Positions 43,677 to 52,863 of a DNA stretch of 64,000 nucleotides are shown in pieces. The stretch spans positions 124,001 to 188,000 of the forward strand of contig JANQFC010000052.1 of the NCBI GenBank assembly GCA_028278035.1, read 5' to 3'. The DNA comes from Chlamydiales bacterium (GTDB taxonomy: Bacteria > Chlamydiota > Chlamydiia > Chlamydiales > SM23-39). The stretch's first letter is position 1, and every line of letters starts with the position of its first letter. The notes beneath the pieces were generated by a model. The model had not been told where the DNA came from and did no database searches. It saw only the letters and a list, made by a program, of their open reading frames with translations. The translations under genes and the position numbers were made by a program.

Positions 43677-44501
43677 TTATTTTGTTACCCAGTCATTATT
43701 ATGTCTTCTTAATTTATACATAGAATTATCTTTTTTTAGCTGATCTATTAAAATTTGTGTATTCCATTTATCAGAAGCCACACTAAAATTTCTACCTCTT
43801 ACTTCTTTATGGGAAGTTTTAACTAGCCAATCACAACAATCTACCACTTCATTCATAGGAGTACATTCATTATTTTTTAATCGATTTAACGTCCTTTTAT
43901 AATTATCTCCAGCCGCTTTAGATCCTAAGCGTAAGGTTGGTTCGTGAATCTTGGTTTTGACAACTCCCGGCCCGACTATTAAAAATCTGGTATCTAAAAT
44001 TTCAGCATCTAATAATTCACACATTTTTATTAAAGCAATTTTAGACAAGGTATAACTGGAATAATGCTTTACTGCATTGTTAGTTCCTCCTCCTGCAAAA
44101 AATAAAACAGAAGGCTCGGTTAACTTTGTTTCTATATTTCTATAAGGTAAAAGATTATGTAAAATCCTTAACTGATTGGTTAAATTGACTTTAAGACCAT
44201 CTGCCCAATCATCAAAATTAACATTTTTAAAATCTCCTATTGGTTCCAAGTCTCCAGAAGCAATAATTAAAACATCCCATTTTCCTACACGCTTAATCAA
44301 TTGATCAGAAGCTTCATCTACAGATTTTTCTATAAGCAAATCACAATATACTAATTTTTCATTTTGAATATTTTTAATTATAGAAGAATTAAACAATCGA
44401 GATCTAAAAGTTCCGTAAACATCCCATTTTTGTTCTATCCATTTATTAGCTAACGCAATGCCTATATCACTAGATATTGAAATAATTACAGCTTTAATCA
44501 T
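43677..44501 (-). CDS. Short-chain dehydrogenase/reductase, last gene of the sugar operon
   Basis: 274 residues. Classical SDR fold, but the nucleotide loop is atypical: VIISISSDIGIALANKW in place of TGxxxGIG. The catalytic Ser is probably in FFAGGGTNNAVKHYSS and the pair Tyr-x3-Lys is YTLSK near 151. VGPGVVKTKIHEPTLR near 178 caps the cofactor site. Start overlaps the upstream ThDP enzyme by ATGA, so the two are coupled. In YerE/YerF-type pathways an SDR reduces the ketone formed by the ThDP enzyme; the same partnership is inferred here. Confidence 0.8.
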   Translation of the reverse strand: MIKAVIISISSDIGIALANKWIEQKWDVYGTFRSRLFNSSIIKNIQNEKLVYCDLLIEKSVDEASDQLIKRVGKWDVLIIASGDLEPIGDFKNVNFDDWADGLKVNLTNQLRILHNLLPYRNIETKLTEPSVLFFAGGGTNNAVKHYSSYTLSKIALIKMCELLDAEILDTRFLIVGPGVVKTKIHEPTLRLGSKAAGDNYKRTLNRLKNNECTPMNEVVDCCDWLVKTSHKEVRGRNFSVASDKWNTQILIDQLKKDNSMYKLRRHNNDWVTK

Positions 44502-46285
44502 GAATTTTTCACTAATTTTTGATTTTCAATTATATAATGTTCTTGCATTATTTCTTTAACTTTATCAGCTGGAAGTTTAGGAAATAAATCTTCTAGTCCG
44601 CCCCCATATTTTAACATAGGAACAATTCGTTGCTCTTCATCTATATTCAAATGACAAAAACAAGGTCCTTGACTATTATAAACATCTTCAATTTTTGAAA
44701 AATCCGTATGATCTTTTATAAAATGGTAAGGTAGATGAAAAGCATCTGCAAGCTTTTCATAATTCGGAAAAGAAAGTCCGCTTTCTTTATCTACTGCCAC
44801 ATATCTAGACTGCAACCAAAAATCTATCGTCTGCTTTACAGTAGTATATCCTTTATTATCAAAAACAAATATTTTTACAGGCAAGTTATAGCGATGTATA
44901 GTTGCAAGTTCCTGCATACACATCATAAGTCCGCCATCCCCAATCAAACAAATAATATTTTTCTGCTTAGCAAGAGCAGCTCCGATACTTGCCGGCAAAG
45001 CATACCCCATAGGAGTATTATTCCAAGCTGAATGAATCCGTTGATTTTTTTTGAACTCAAATGCTTGCATAACCCAGCAAAGATTTGCACCCGTATCCGT
45101 AAATAACAGATCTTCTTCTTGAGCAACACTTGAAAGTTTTTTTATAAACACATAAGGATCAACCTTATTGGTTAATTTATAATATTCAGGCTTGCAAACT
45201 GGATAGTGTTTTTTCCAATTGACAATTATATTTCTCCAATTTAAGAAACGATCTTCATCCTGATAAACAAAACTTTTGCGACATTGATAAAAAAACTGTT
45301 TCAAATCACCTAAAACTGGTAAATCTAACTCAAATGATTGATTATTAAATTTATTTAATTCTTCTGCATCAATATCTATCATTATTTTTTTAGCTCTAGG
45401 AGCAAATAATTCTTGTTTCCCACCCGTAATCATCTGAGATAATCTAGTCCCTGCCGCAATAATTAAATCCGCTTGCTGTACGGCAAAATTACCCGCTCTA
45501 GGTCCACAAACACCTATCCTACCCATATTTAAAACATCATCTTCCGGTAATAGGTCAGCAGCACCCCACGTAAACAACATCGGAATTTTATATTGCTTCG
45601 CAAATTGAACAATTTCTGTTTCAGCACAAGCATTATGCACACCGCCACCAACTATCATTACAGGCATTTTAGAACAGTGAAGATATTCCATCATTTGTGA
45701 AATTTCTCCAGAATAATCTTGATGCATTGTTTTACTTGAAACAAATTGTTCTAAATCTTCAGGTTCTATTTCTTCTCTTTGCAAATCATCTGGAATATCT
45801 AAAACAACAGGCCCAGCTCTTCCTTCTTTTGCTAAAAAAACAGCTTTTTCTAATTCATATCTAATGCGAGAAGCATCTGTTACCATTACTACATATTTTG
45901 TTACGGATTTAAAAATTGAGCAAATATCTGTCTCCTGAAAACCTTTTTGTCTAAGTTTTTTATTGGGTCTTAAACGAAATCTTGAAACTTGCCCCGTTAT
46001 GCAAATCATAGGAATTGAATCAAAATATGCACTACAAATACTAGTCAATAAATTTGTAGCTCCAGGTCCACTAGTTGTTATCGTTAATCCTAAATTGTTT
46101 GATGCTCGGGAATATCCATCAGCTGCAGCACCCCCCAATTGTTCATGCTGTACACATATATGACTCATTTTTGGATGATCTGCTATAGAATTAATTAAAT
46201 GCAAATCTGCTCCGCCGGTAACGACAAAACAATGCTTCACATCTAATTTAGCAAAAAAATCTATAACATAATCAGATAATTTCAT
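44498..46285 (-). CDS. Acetolactate synthase-like ThDP-dependent enzyme
   Basis: 595 residues with the three-domain ThDP enzyme layout. Catalytic Glu48 is in ICVQHEQLGGAAADG, TTSGPGATNLLT near 70, a middle FAD/NAD-like domain near 190-330, and the ThDP-binding motif LIGDGGLMMCMQEL to FVFDNKGY (GDG to N) near 430-460. A housekeeping IlvB would be accompanied by an IlvN regulatory subunit, which is absent. Its place in a nucleotide-sugar operon resembles YerE, which adds a two-carbon unit from pyruvate to a keto-sugar to make a branched sugar. I infer a similar carbon-adding role. Confidence 0.85.
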   Translation of the reverse strand: MKLSDYVIDFFAKLDVKHCFVVTGGADLHLINSIADHPKMSHICVQHEQLGGAAADGYSRASNNLGLTITTSGPGATNLLTSICSAYFDSIPMICITGQVSRFRLRPNKKLRQKGFQETDICSIFKSVTKYVVMVTDASRIRYELEKAVFLAKEGRAGPVVLDIPDDLQREEIEPEDLEQFVSSKTMHQDYSGEISQMMEYLHCSKMPVMIVGGGVHNACAETEIVQFAKQYKIPMLFTWGAADLLPEDDVLNMGRIGVCGPRAGNFAVQQADLIIAAGTRLSQMITGGKQELFAPRAKKIMIDIDAEELNKFNNQSFELDLPVLGDLKQFFYQCRKSFVYQDEDRFLNWRNIIVNWKKHYPVCKPEYYKLTNKVDPYVFIKKLSSVAQEEDLLFTDTGANLCWVMQAFEFKKNQRIHSAWNNTPMGYALPASIGAALAKQKNIICLIGDGGLMMCMQELATIHRYNLPVKIFVFDNKGYTTVKQTIDFWLQSRYVAVDKESGLSFPNYEKLADAFHLPYHFIKDHTDFSKIEDVYNSQGPCFCHLNIDEEQRIVPMLKYGGGLEDLFPKLPADKVKEIMQEHYIIENQKLVKNS

Positions 46286-46324
46286 ATTTTACCTATGATA
46301 TTTTTATTTTTTTATTGCATGTAA

Positions 46325-47170
46325 TTACCACGGCATTTTTTCTTTCATTGTAATAAATAACGATCCTTCTATATGCCTGGTTGGAATATCTTCTATTTTT
46401 TCAACTTTTTCCCAACTATTTTTTTGAGAAAAAGCATTAATTTTATTTTTTTGAAGATGTTTAAATACTATTTGCGCAGTTTCCGCTGCCCCAATTTCAA
46501 CAATAACATCACAGTGTGAAAAGTCTTTATTATCAAGAAATAAAAGAAGTTCCTTTTCATGTCCCTCAACATCCATTTTTATTAAATCAATTTGATCAAT
46601 AATATCTTTTAAATTCACCAAATCAACTTTAAAACTTTCCAAATCACCATAAGGATTTTTACATCCCTTAATATGGCTCGATGTTGTATTTCCTAAAACT
46701 CTGACAAATTCAGCTGTTCCAGCTTTAGTAGAAACCGCTGCTTTTGTCGGTAACACTTTAGCGCAATTATTATAATTTAAATTAGCTAAGAGTTGCTTGT
46801 AATGCACTGGATCAGGTTCGTACACTTTAACATTATACCCACATTTACTCATGATAATTGAATGAATGCCGATATTTCCTCCTAAATCCAGTACATTTTT
46901 ATACTTATCTTTATTTTTCCAATAAAAACTAAAAATAATTAATTCATCTAACCCAAATAAATCTAATGAATCAATTGTTCCCATTTTAAAATAAGGAAAA
47001 ATAATATCACCAAAAGGAGCAAAGTTCTTTTTTTCTATTGATTCGTTAGAAAACAATTTTTTTATTTCTAAATTAGCAATTTTTTCTAAAATTTTATAAA
47101 TATCAGAACATTTATTATGTTCTTTTTTAATTTTAGGTAATTCCAAAATTATTGTTTCTAAAGTAGACAT
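46325..47170 (-). CDS. FkbM-family methyltransferase
   Basis: 281 residues. VLDLGGNIGIHSIIMSK near 94-110 is the SAM-binding motif, VYEPDPVHYKQLLANL near 117 the second strand, and LIKMDVEGHEKELL near 197 the FkbM signature. FkbM enzymes O-methylate sugars in glycans, lipopolysaccharides and antibiotics. It is the tenth gene of the minus-strand operon, between a dehydratase-like SDR and the ThDP enzyme (25-base and 39-base gaps). It probably methylates the operon's product sugar or the finished glycan. Confidence 0.88.
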   Translation of the reverse strand: MSTLETIILELPKIKKEHNKCSDIYKILEKIANLEIKKLFSNESIEKKNFAPFGDIIFPYFKMGTIDSLDLFGLDELIIFSFYWKNKDKYKNVLDLGGNIGIHSIIMSKCGYNVKVYEPDPVHYKQLLANLNYNNCAKVLPTKAAVSTKAGTAEFVRVLGNTTSSHIKGCKNPYGDLESFKVDLVNLKDIIDQIDLIKMDVEGHEKELLLFLDNKDFSHCDVIVEIGAAETAQIVFKHLQKNKINAFSQKNSWEKVEKIEDIPTRHIEGSLFITMKEKMPW

Positions 47171-47195
47171 CGATACCTTTTAGTTTTATTTATTA

Positions 47196-48191
47196 TTATC
47201 CTCGCATTACATAGTCATATTTACAATTATGCAACTGTTTTAAATATTTTTTGCCCCATTCCACCATATCTTTAATACCGTCTTCTAAAGATATTTCTTG
47301 GATCCAACCTACATCTTTTTTTAAGGCACTTGAATCTAACCAATATCTAGAATCCTGTCCTATTCTTTCTTCGGTGACCGTACATAATTTCTCAAAAGGC
47401 ATATTCATAACTTCCGCAATTTTCTCAACTAAATTCCTAATGGAAATTGGTTTATCAGGACCTACATTATAAACTTTGCCTAAAGGTGCTTTTTGCGCAA
47501 CAAGATATATTGCTTTAGCTAAATCTCTTGCATGTAAATACGATTTTTCTGCCTTACCGCCTCCATGTAAAGGTACTTTTTCACCTTTAAGCGCAGATAA
47601 CACAGCTCTCGGAATAATACGGTGAAGCAATTGACCCGGGCAATAAGCATTTGAAGGTCTAATAATATTCATAGGAAATTTTAATACCTTGCTAATAGCC
47701 AATAAATGAAAATCAAAAGCAACTTTTGATGCTGCATATGGACTAGAAGGTTTAATTGGAGCTTCTTCAGTTGCAGCCCTTTCTACTGACCCATATAATT
47801 CAGATGTTCCAATTTGAATAAATCTTTTTAAATAATCCCTACTAGATAATTCTTCAGTAAATTTTGCTAATCCCATTGAATTTGTTTCAAAATATCGCCA
47901 AGAATTTTTCCAAGAAACGGCCCCTTCTCCTTGAGCTGCATAATTAATAATTACTTCAGGCTTTTCTTTATCCAATAATTGCATCAATAAATCTAATTCA
48001 TAAGTAATATGATAGGAATGATAGGAATATCTCTTGTCATCTTTACCTATATTTAAACTAAAAGGTTCTGGCTTAGGATTATTTCTTCCTATTGCAATTA
48101 CTCTTTCTGTTTCTGATTGCTCTAATAAATATTTAGATGTATGAAGGCCAAAACCACCCCCACCTCCTAAAACTACATACTTTTTTACCAT
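47196..48191 (-). CDS. Nucleotide-sugar 4,6-dehydratase-like extended SDR
   Basis: 331 residues. The Gly-rich loop YVVLGGGGGFGLHTSKYLL is a poly-Gly variant. IQIGTSELYGSVERAATEE near 121 and the pair PYAASKVAFDFHLL (Tyr-x3-Lys) near 150 match GDP-mannose or dTDP-glucose 4,6-dehydratases (TSELYG is a GMD hallmark). NIIRPSNAYCPGQLLHRIIP near 176 and LHGGGKAEKSYLHARDLAKA follow. It would make a 4-keto-6-deoxy sugar, the type of intermediate the C-methyltransferase, reductases and ThDP enzyme in this locus act upon. Member of the twelve-gene operon. Confidence 0.85.
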   Translation of the reverse strand: MVKKYVVLGGGGGFGLHTSKYLLEQSETERVIAIGRNNPKPEPFSLNIGKDDKRYSYHSYHITYELDLLMQLLDKEKPEVIINYAAQGEGAVSWKNSWRYFETNSMGLAKFTEELSSRDYLKRFIQIGTSELYGSVERAATEEAPIKPSSPYAASKVAFDFHLLAISKVLKFPMNIIRPSNAYCPGQLLHRIIPRAVLSALKGEKVPLHGGGKAEKSYLHARDLAKAIYLVAQKAPLGKVYNVGPDKPISIRNLVEKIAEVMNMPFEKLCTVTEERIGQDSRYWLDSSALKKDVGWIQEISLEDGIKDMVEWGKKYLKQLHNCKYDYVMRG

Positions 48192-48211
48192 AAGTTTTCC
48201 TCTTTAAATTT

Positions 48212-49093
48212 CTATTGATTAATTTCATTTTGGTAAATCAGTTTTAAACCTTCTTCTATTGAAGTAAAGGAAAAAAACGGAAAAACTTCAAATATTAAAG
48301 AAGCGTCAAAATGACGGTGAATAATTTTATTTTTTCTCTCTGAATATTCTATCTGAATATCTTTTTCATAAAGACTGCTAATTTTTTTAGCAACTTCATC
48401 ATAAGAAATTGTATTTCCTGTTGCAATGTTTAACAATCCGCTGCTTTTATAAAATACGATACATAAAATAAGAGATACTACATCATCAATATATATATGA
48501 TCTCTTTTTTCTTCTCCTTTGCCAAATAATTTTATTTTATTAGTCTCTTTTGCCATGCGGCGCAAACGATTAGGTCCATAAGAATTATGAGGATCTTCTA
48601 AACCATAAATCAATGTAGACCTTAAAATCGCTAAAGGACATTTTGCAACTTGCTTCAACATATATTCTCTAGATAAATGCATTATACCGTATAAATCAGC
48701 AGGATTCGCTGTAGTATGCTCTGATATTATATCTATTTCTAAAGGATAAACCGCATCCGAGCTGAGATATATTAAATGAGAAATTTCAACCTTTTCTAAA
48801 GCTTTGCAAACAGATTCTGCTATTTTAATATTTTTTGTAAAAGCATCTATTCCCTTACCTTTAGAAGGGGTTATAGTTGAAGTAAATATAACAGCATCTG
48901 TCGGTTTTAAAATATTAACCAATTCATCTGAAGCATTTTTTTGAGTTAAATCTAAATCTTTTTTCGAAATAACTAAAACATTTATTTTTTCTTTGATAAG
49001 TCTTTTATATAAAGAATTACCAACAAAACCTTTTCCTAAAATCACTACGCGCTGAGGGCTGGTTTTTTTATTATAAAGATTTTTTATTGCCAT
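48212..49093 (-). CDS. NAD-dependent epimerase/reductase with altered catalytic Lys
   Basis: 293 residues of extended SDR. VVILGKGFVGNSLYKRLIKE near 19 binds cofactor; LIYLSSDAVYP near 107 holds the catalytic Ser; but the Tyr-x3-Lys motif reads YGIMHLSRE, with His at the Lys position. ILRSTLIYGLEDPHNSYGPN near 157 and HIYIDDVVSLIL near 199 are normal. Loss of Lys may mean weak activity, a binding role or a changed mechanism. Strong Shine-Dalgarno AAGGAGAAGTT before the ATG. Eighth gene of the operon, immediately after the Cys-less dehydrogenase. Confidence 0.8.
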   Translation of the reverse strand: MAIKNLYNKKTSPQRVVILGKGFVGNSLYKRLIKEKINVLVISKKDLDLTQKNASDELVNILKPTDAVIFTSTITPSKGKGIDAFTKNIKIAESVCKALEKVEISHLIYLSSDAVYPLEIDIISEHTTANPADLYGIMHLSREYMLKQVAKCPLAILRSTLIYGLEDPHNSYGPNRLRRMAKETNKIKLFGKGEEKRDHIYIDDVVSLILCIVFYKSSGLLNIATGNTISYDEVAKKISSLYEKDIQIEYSERKNKIIHRHFDASLIFEVFPFFSFTSIEEGLKLIYQNEINQ

Positions 49094-49109
49094 AACTTCT
49101 CCTTTATTA

Positions 49110-50369
49110 TTAAGAACCTAATTTATAATGTTTTATATTATATTTTTTACAACTTTCCTTTTCTAAAATTCCATATGGATCGAAAATAGTTTTCTCCTTC
49201 AATTTAAGTGAAATTTCTTTAGGGTTAATTGATTTAAATTCATTCCAAGGAGTCATAATAAAAAGAACATCCAATTCATAAAAAATATCTTTTATATTAC
49301 GAAACAGCTTAACAAAGTTAAATTCTTCCGGCAGCCGTTTAACAACAGGATCATAAGCCTGAATATTATGATGCTTCAAATTAGATATTAACTTTAAGGC
49401 CGGTGAATTTTTAATTGATGCCGTATTTTCTTTATATGCAAGACCTAATACACCAATATTTTTCTTGTCTTTTTTTGATTTGAAAATTTCATTAAATTTT
49501 TTAAGAATCCAACAAGATCTATACTCAGAATGCTTCTGCCAAGTATTAATAATTGAAGCATTAGTATCATATTTATTGGCAAGAGTTTTAAAAGTTACTA
49601 AATCTCTTTCTAAATTTCCTCCTGCTATGCCTAAACCCGGTTTTAAATAAGCATGAGGACCTATTCTTTTATCTAATTTTAGTACCGGTATTATTTGTTC
49701 CCATTCAGCTCCAATTTCTTCACATAATTCAGCAATCGTATTAGTTGTTGTAACAGAAGAGACCAAATACATATTAATCGCTACTTTTGACAGTTCTGCA
49801 CTTTCATACTTCATTACAAATATTGGACATTCATAAGTATTCAGATAATTTTCAAACACTTGAAGAATTTTCTTATTATCAGCCCCAATAATAAATCTTT
49901 CAGGAAATAAAGCTCTTTCCACAGCCCTTCCAAAAATCAAAGTTTCAACCTGATAAAATAATCTTGCTTTTTCGATTCGAAGCGATCTAGTAAAGCCTGG
50001 TGGAACCTGACTTAAAATAACCAGAATAGCCGTATTGTTCATTTTCATTTGCACAGCATCAATCAAAGCAAATATCTTTTCAAGATCACTAACTCCCCTA
50101 GTATTAGTTGGAACATCTTGAGAAATATAAATAATCTCACAATCAGAAATATCTTCTATTTTATCTGTAAATTGAAGATTTTTTTTATTTTTTTTAAATA
50201 ATGCAGGTAAATTCGGCTCAGAAAATAATAACTGATTTGCTTTTAATTTTTTTATATTTTCAGAATTACTATCAAAACCAACTATCTGATAACCTTTTTC
50301 AGCTGCACATATTGCAGAAATTAATCCCAAATGACTCATTCCAATAAAGGCTATTTTATTTTTCTTCAT
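49110..50369 (-). CDS. UDP-glucose/GDP-mannose dehydrogenase family protein lacking the catalytic Cys
   Basis: 419 residues from ATG 50369; a TTG three codons earlier (50378) is less likely. Three UGD domains are present: IAFIGMSHLGLISAICAAEK for NAD binding, SQVPPGFTRSL near 126, the central helix ESAELSKVAINMYLVSSVTT near 199, and C-terminal GVLGLAYKENTASIKNSPAL near 310. The catalytic segment, normally GGSCFPKD, reads AGGNLERDL, so Leu253 stands in for the Cys that forms the thiohemiacetal. Oxidation to a sugar acid should therefore not work. A single-step alcohol-to-carbonyl or another redox step is possible. Overlaps the Gfo/Idh gene by 14 bases. Confidence 0.85.
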   Translation of the reverse strand: MKKNKIAFIGMSHLGLISAICAAEKGYQIVGFDSNSENIKKLKANQLLFSEPNLPALFKKNKKNLQFTDKIEDISDCEIIYISQDVPTNTRGVSDLEKIFALIDAVQMKMNNTAILVILSQVPPGFTRSLRIEKARLFYQVETLIFGRAVERALFPERFIIGADNKKILQVFENYLNTYECPIFVMKYESAELSKVAINMYLVSSVTTTNTIAELCEEIGAEWEQIIPVLKLDKRIGPHAYLKPGLGIAGGNLERDLVTFKTLANKYDTNASIINTWQKHSEYRSCWILKKFNEIFKSKKDKKNIGVLGLAYKENTASIKNSPALKLISNLKHHNIQAYDPVVKRLPEEFNFVKLFRNIKDIFYELDVLFIMTPWNEFKSINPKEISLKLKEKTIFDPYGILEKESCKKYNIKHYKLGS

Positions 50370-51282
50370 TTTTTGCAACTTGCTTTATTAAATTTTGTAA
50401 AATGTTATTTATTATAATATCATTAGAAATATTTGATTGTGTTTGACTGCATAATTTCCAAAAGTATTTTTGTTCTTCTTCCCAGGTAGGATCCTGCTTG
50501 CTAATGATAATTGTTTCTTCAGAAGGAACTCCACTCGGATATTTTCTTTTTCTTACAGTAAATTTACTGGATCCCCATTTACATAAAGATTTAATATGCG
50601 CCGATCCTTTTTCGAAATAAAAATCGCAAGTAAAATTATTTTTCCAGCATATATATGACATTTCTAAATCTATTGGAAAATATTTTTCAGAATGAATAGC
50701 AACATAATCATATGTATTTGCCTCAAAGCAATTTGCACTAATAATTTTAAAATCATCTAAAATATTTCCGTACCAGTAAAGCAATAGATCTAAAAGATGA
50801 GAACCCAAATCGGTCAATACTCCATAAGTTTTACTTCTCCATAATGAATTTTTAATATCCTGAGCAGTTCCATTTCCATAAAAAATCTTGCAATAATAAA
50901 CTTTACCTAATTCTTTAGAATCAATTAACTCTTTTATTTTTTTTATATGAGGTTCAAAACGATGATTATAAGCCGTATATAAAGATATTTTATTATATTC
51001 TGCTAAGGACTTTAATAAGTTTAATTCTTCTTTTTTATCAGATAAAATCGGTTTTTCTACTAAAATATGTTTATTATGATTTAATAAATATTCCAAAATT
51101 TCTTGCTTAGCATAATCCGGAGTACACACATAAGCAGCATCATATTTATTTATAGGAACTTCATAAATAGATTTATATTTAGCTGTATCGGATATAACAT
51201 CCACAGTTCCCATACACTTATCTTGCAAAAAATTGACTCTTTTTTTGCCTTGAATACCTAAACCAACAACTATAGTCTTCAT
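50356..51282 (-). CDS. Gfo/Idh/MocA-family oxidoreductase
   Basis: 308 residues from ATG 51282; the TTG at 51291, overlapping the upstream stop, is a possible alternative. TIVVGLGIQGKKRVNFLQ at 2-20 binds NAD(P), YVCTPDYAKQEILEYLL near 52 and ILVEKPILSDKKEEL near 76 hold the family EKP motif, and YTAYNHRFEPHIKKIKEL near 100 the domain linker. LTDLGSHLLDLLLYWYG near 151 matches the usual DxxxH catalytic region. These enzymes oxidise or reduce a sugar hydroxyl/ketone, often C3 of a nucleotide sugar. Located between the NT-kinase fusion and the dehydrogenase in the sugar operon. Confidence 0.87.
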   Translation of the reverse strand: MKTIVVGLGIQGKKRVNFLQDKCMGTVDVISDTAKYKSIYEVPINKYDAAYVCTPDYAKQEILEYLLNHNKHILVEKPILSDKKEELNLLKSLAEYNKISLYTAYNHRFEPHIKKIKELIDSKELGKVYYCKIFYGNGTAQDIKNSLWRSKTYGVLTDLGSHLLDLLLYWYGNILDDFKIISANCFEANTYDYVAIHSEKYFPIDLEMSYICWKNNFTCDFYFEKGSAHIKSLCKWGSSKFTVRKRKYPSGVPSEETIIISKQDPTWEEEQKYFWKLCSQTQSNISNDIIINNILQNLIKQVAKNEEK

Positions 51283-51287
51283 GTTTT

Positions 51288-52856
51288 TCAATGGTTATGT
51301 TTATAAAAAGCTTTTTTTTCTACTTTATTGATACAATTTTCAATGTCTTTTCTGGTAACTGGAATATTTCCATTATGTTCACATTCTACAGCAGCAGCAA
51401 AACTTCCTAAAATTGAGGCTATTACTTCATTTTTTGTTTTAAGCATTGCTAAAGTCGAATATGCTAAAAGAGCATCTCCCGAACCCACAGCATCTACTAT
51501 ATTTTCTGTAAAACTATCTAAGAAAAAGCTACGGTTAAAATTATCCACACATTTTCTAAAAACAATAATCCCTCGACTTCCCAACTTCAATATTAATGTT
51601 TTAGCATTTGCCTGCTCATAAAGATTACTCGCTAAATGTCTTATCACTGAATCTTGATCCCCCAAAGAAAACCTTGCTTCTCTTTCATTAGGAGTAATTA
51701 AATCAAAATTCTTAAAGTCCATTATATTACCCCATCGGCTTGCTACTTGACTATCAGCTACTTTATAGGCGCTTTCAGGAATAACGTCTGTTAACTCTTT
51801 AATCGTTTTGGGATTAAATATACCATGTCTAAAATCACTAAATACCACAGCTTCTGTCGGGATTTCCTGAATTTGTCTTGTTAACGTGCTTAAAATTTTA
51901 TCGGAAATTCCTCTATTGTCAACAATATCCACTTTCAACACTTTGTAATCCCCAACAACAAATGCATTTTTATTAGTTGTCGGTCTTAACTCATCAATGA
52001 TCGGTAAGCAATTTATATCCCAATTTTTTAGATCTTGAAGCACATGATCTTTAAAAGCATCATTACCTAATACTGTAGAAAACGTAACTTTAGCGCCAGC
52101 TGCCTGCATATGCTTTGCAACTATTGCAGCCCCTCCAGAAAAATCAACTTTCTTGCCATAGCGAAGACTAATAGTAGGAGTCTTGGTCATTCCTCCAATC
52201 ATATCGCAATAAGTATAACTGTCGACTATAGAATCTCCGACTACATGCACGGGGGTATTTGAAAAACTTTTTAAAGTTTCTCTTAAATCATTAAAAGAAA
52301 CTTTTTCCGATTCCATTAAAATAAGTAATTTATCTTCAGTAATTTTTGGAGGATGCATTTCAATAAATTTAGATGAAGAATATACAATATCTCCAGGAGT
52401 AAAAATAACCTCTCCTCCATATTCATCTAAAATCTTTTTTTCTTCTAAAGTTTTTGGATTAAATCCTTTACTAACATATTCATAACCTTTTGCAAAAAAA
52501 TCCGGTTTTATTTTTTTTATATTTTCCAATGGAGTGGCTTTTTTATCGATCACAACATAATCCACCATTTCCAATGCAGCTAAATTAATAGCTCTTAAAT
52601 TTTCTGGAACATGAGGACGAATGCTGCCTTTTAAAATATGTTCATCCGCGGTAAGGCTTACTATTAATATATCGCCTTTACTTTTAGCATAAATTAAATG
52701 TCTTATATGTCCTGGATGTACAATATCGAATACACCATGACACATTATTATTTTTTCTTGCCTGAAGCCCGGTGGAAATTCTTTAGCTAATTGATCTATT
52801 TCTTTTATTTTATATTTAAACTTACAAAAAGCCTCTACTTCTTCTAATAATTTCAT
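51288..52856 (-). CDS. Nucleotidyltransferase-PfkB kinase fusion, reverse order of HldE
   Basis: 522 residues. The N-terminal ~30-175 is an RfaE/TagD-type nucleotidyltransferase (IIMCHGVFDIVHPGHIRHL with the HxGH motif at 47-50). The C-terminal ~200-515 is a PfkB ribokinase-like domain (VHVVGDSIVDSYTYCD, FSGGAAIVAKHMQAAGAKV, FDLITPNEREARFSL, and NIVDAVGSGDALLAY with the catalytic Asp). HldE has the same two activities in the opposite order. It likely phosphorylates a sugar phosphate at C1 and activates it with ATP or CTP, giving a second activated heptose-like pool besides the HddA/HddC route. A third possibility is another ketose or aldose made by the adjacent transaldolase. Confidence 0.85.
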   Translation of the reverse strand: MKLLEEVEAFCKFKYKIKEIDQLAKEFPPGFRQEKIIMCHGVFDIVHPGHIRHLIYAKSKGDILIVSLTADEHILKGSIRPHVPENLRAINLAALEMVDYVVIDKKATPLENIKKIKPDFFAKGYEYVSKGFNPKTLEEKKILDEYGGEVIFTPGDIVYSSSKFIEMHPPKITEDKLLILMESEKVSFNDLRETLKSFSNTPVHVVGDSIVDSYTYCDMIGGMTKTPTISLRYGKKVDFSGGAAIVAKHMQAAGAKVTFSTVLGNDAFKDHVLQDLKNWDINCLPIIDELRPTTNKNAFVVGDYKVLKVDIVDNRGISDKILSTLTRQIQEIPTEAVVFSDFRHGIFNPKTIKELTDVIPESAYKVADSQVASRWGNIMDFKNFDLITPNEREARFSLGDQDSVIRHLASNLYEQANAKTLILKLGSRGIIVFRKCVDNFNRSFFLDSFTENIVDAVGSGDALLAYSTLAMLKTKNEVIASILGSFAAAVECEHNGNIPVTRKDIENCINKVEKKAFYKHNH

Positions 52857-52863
52857 ATATTCC

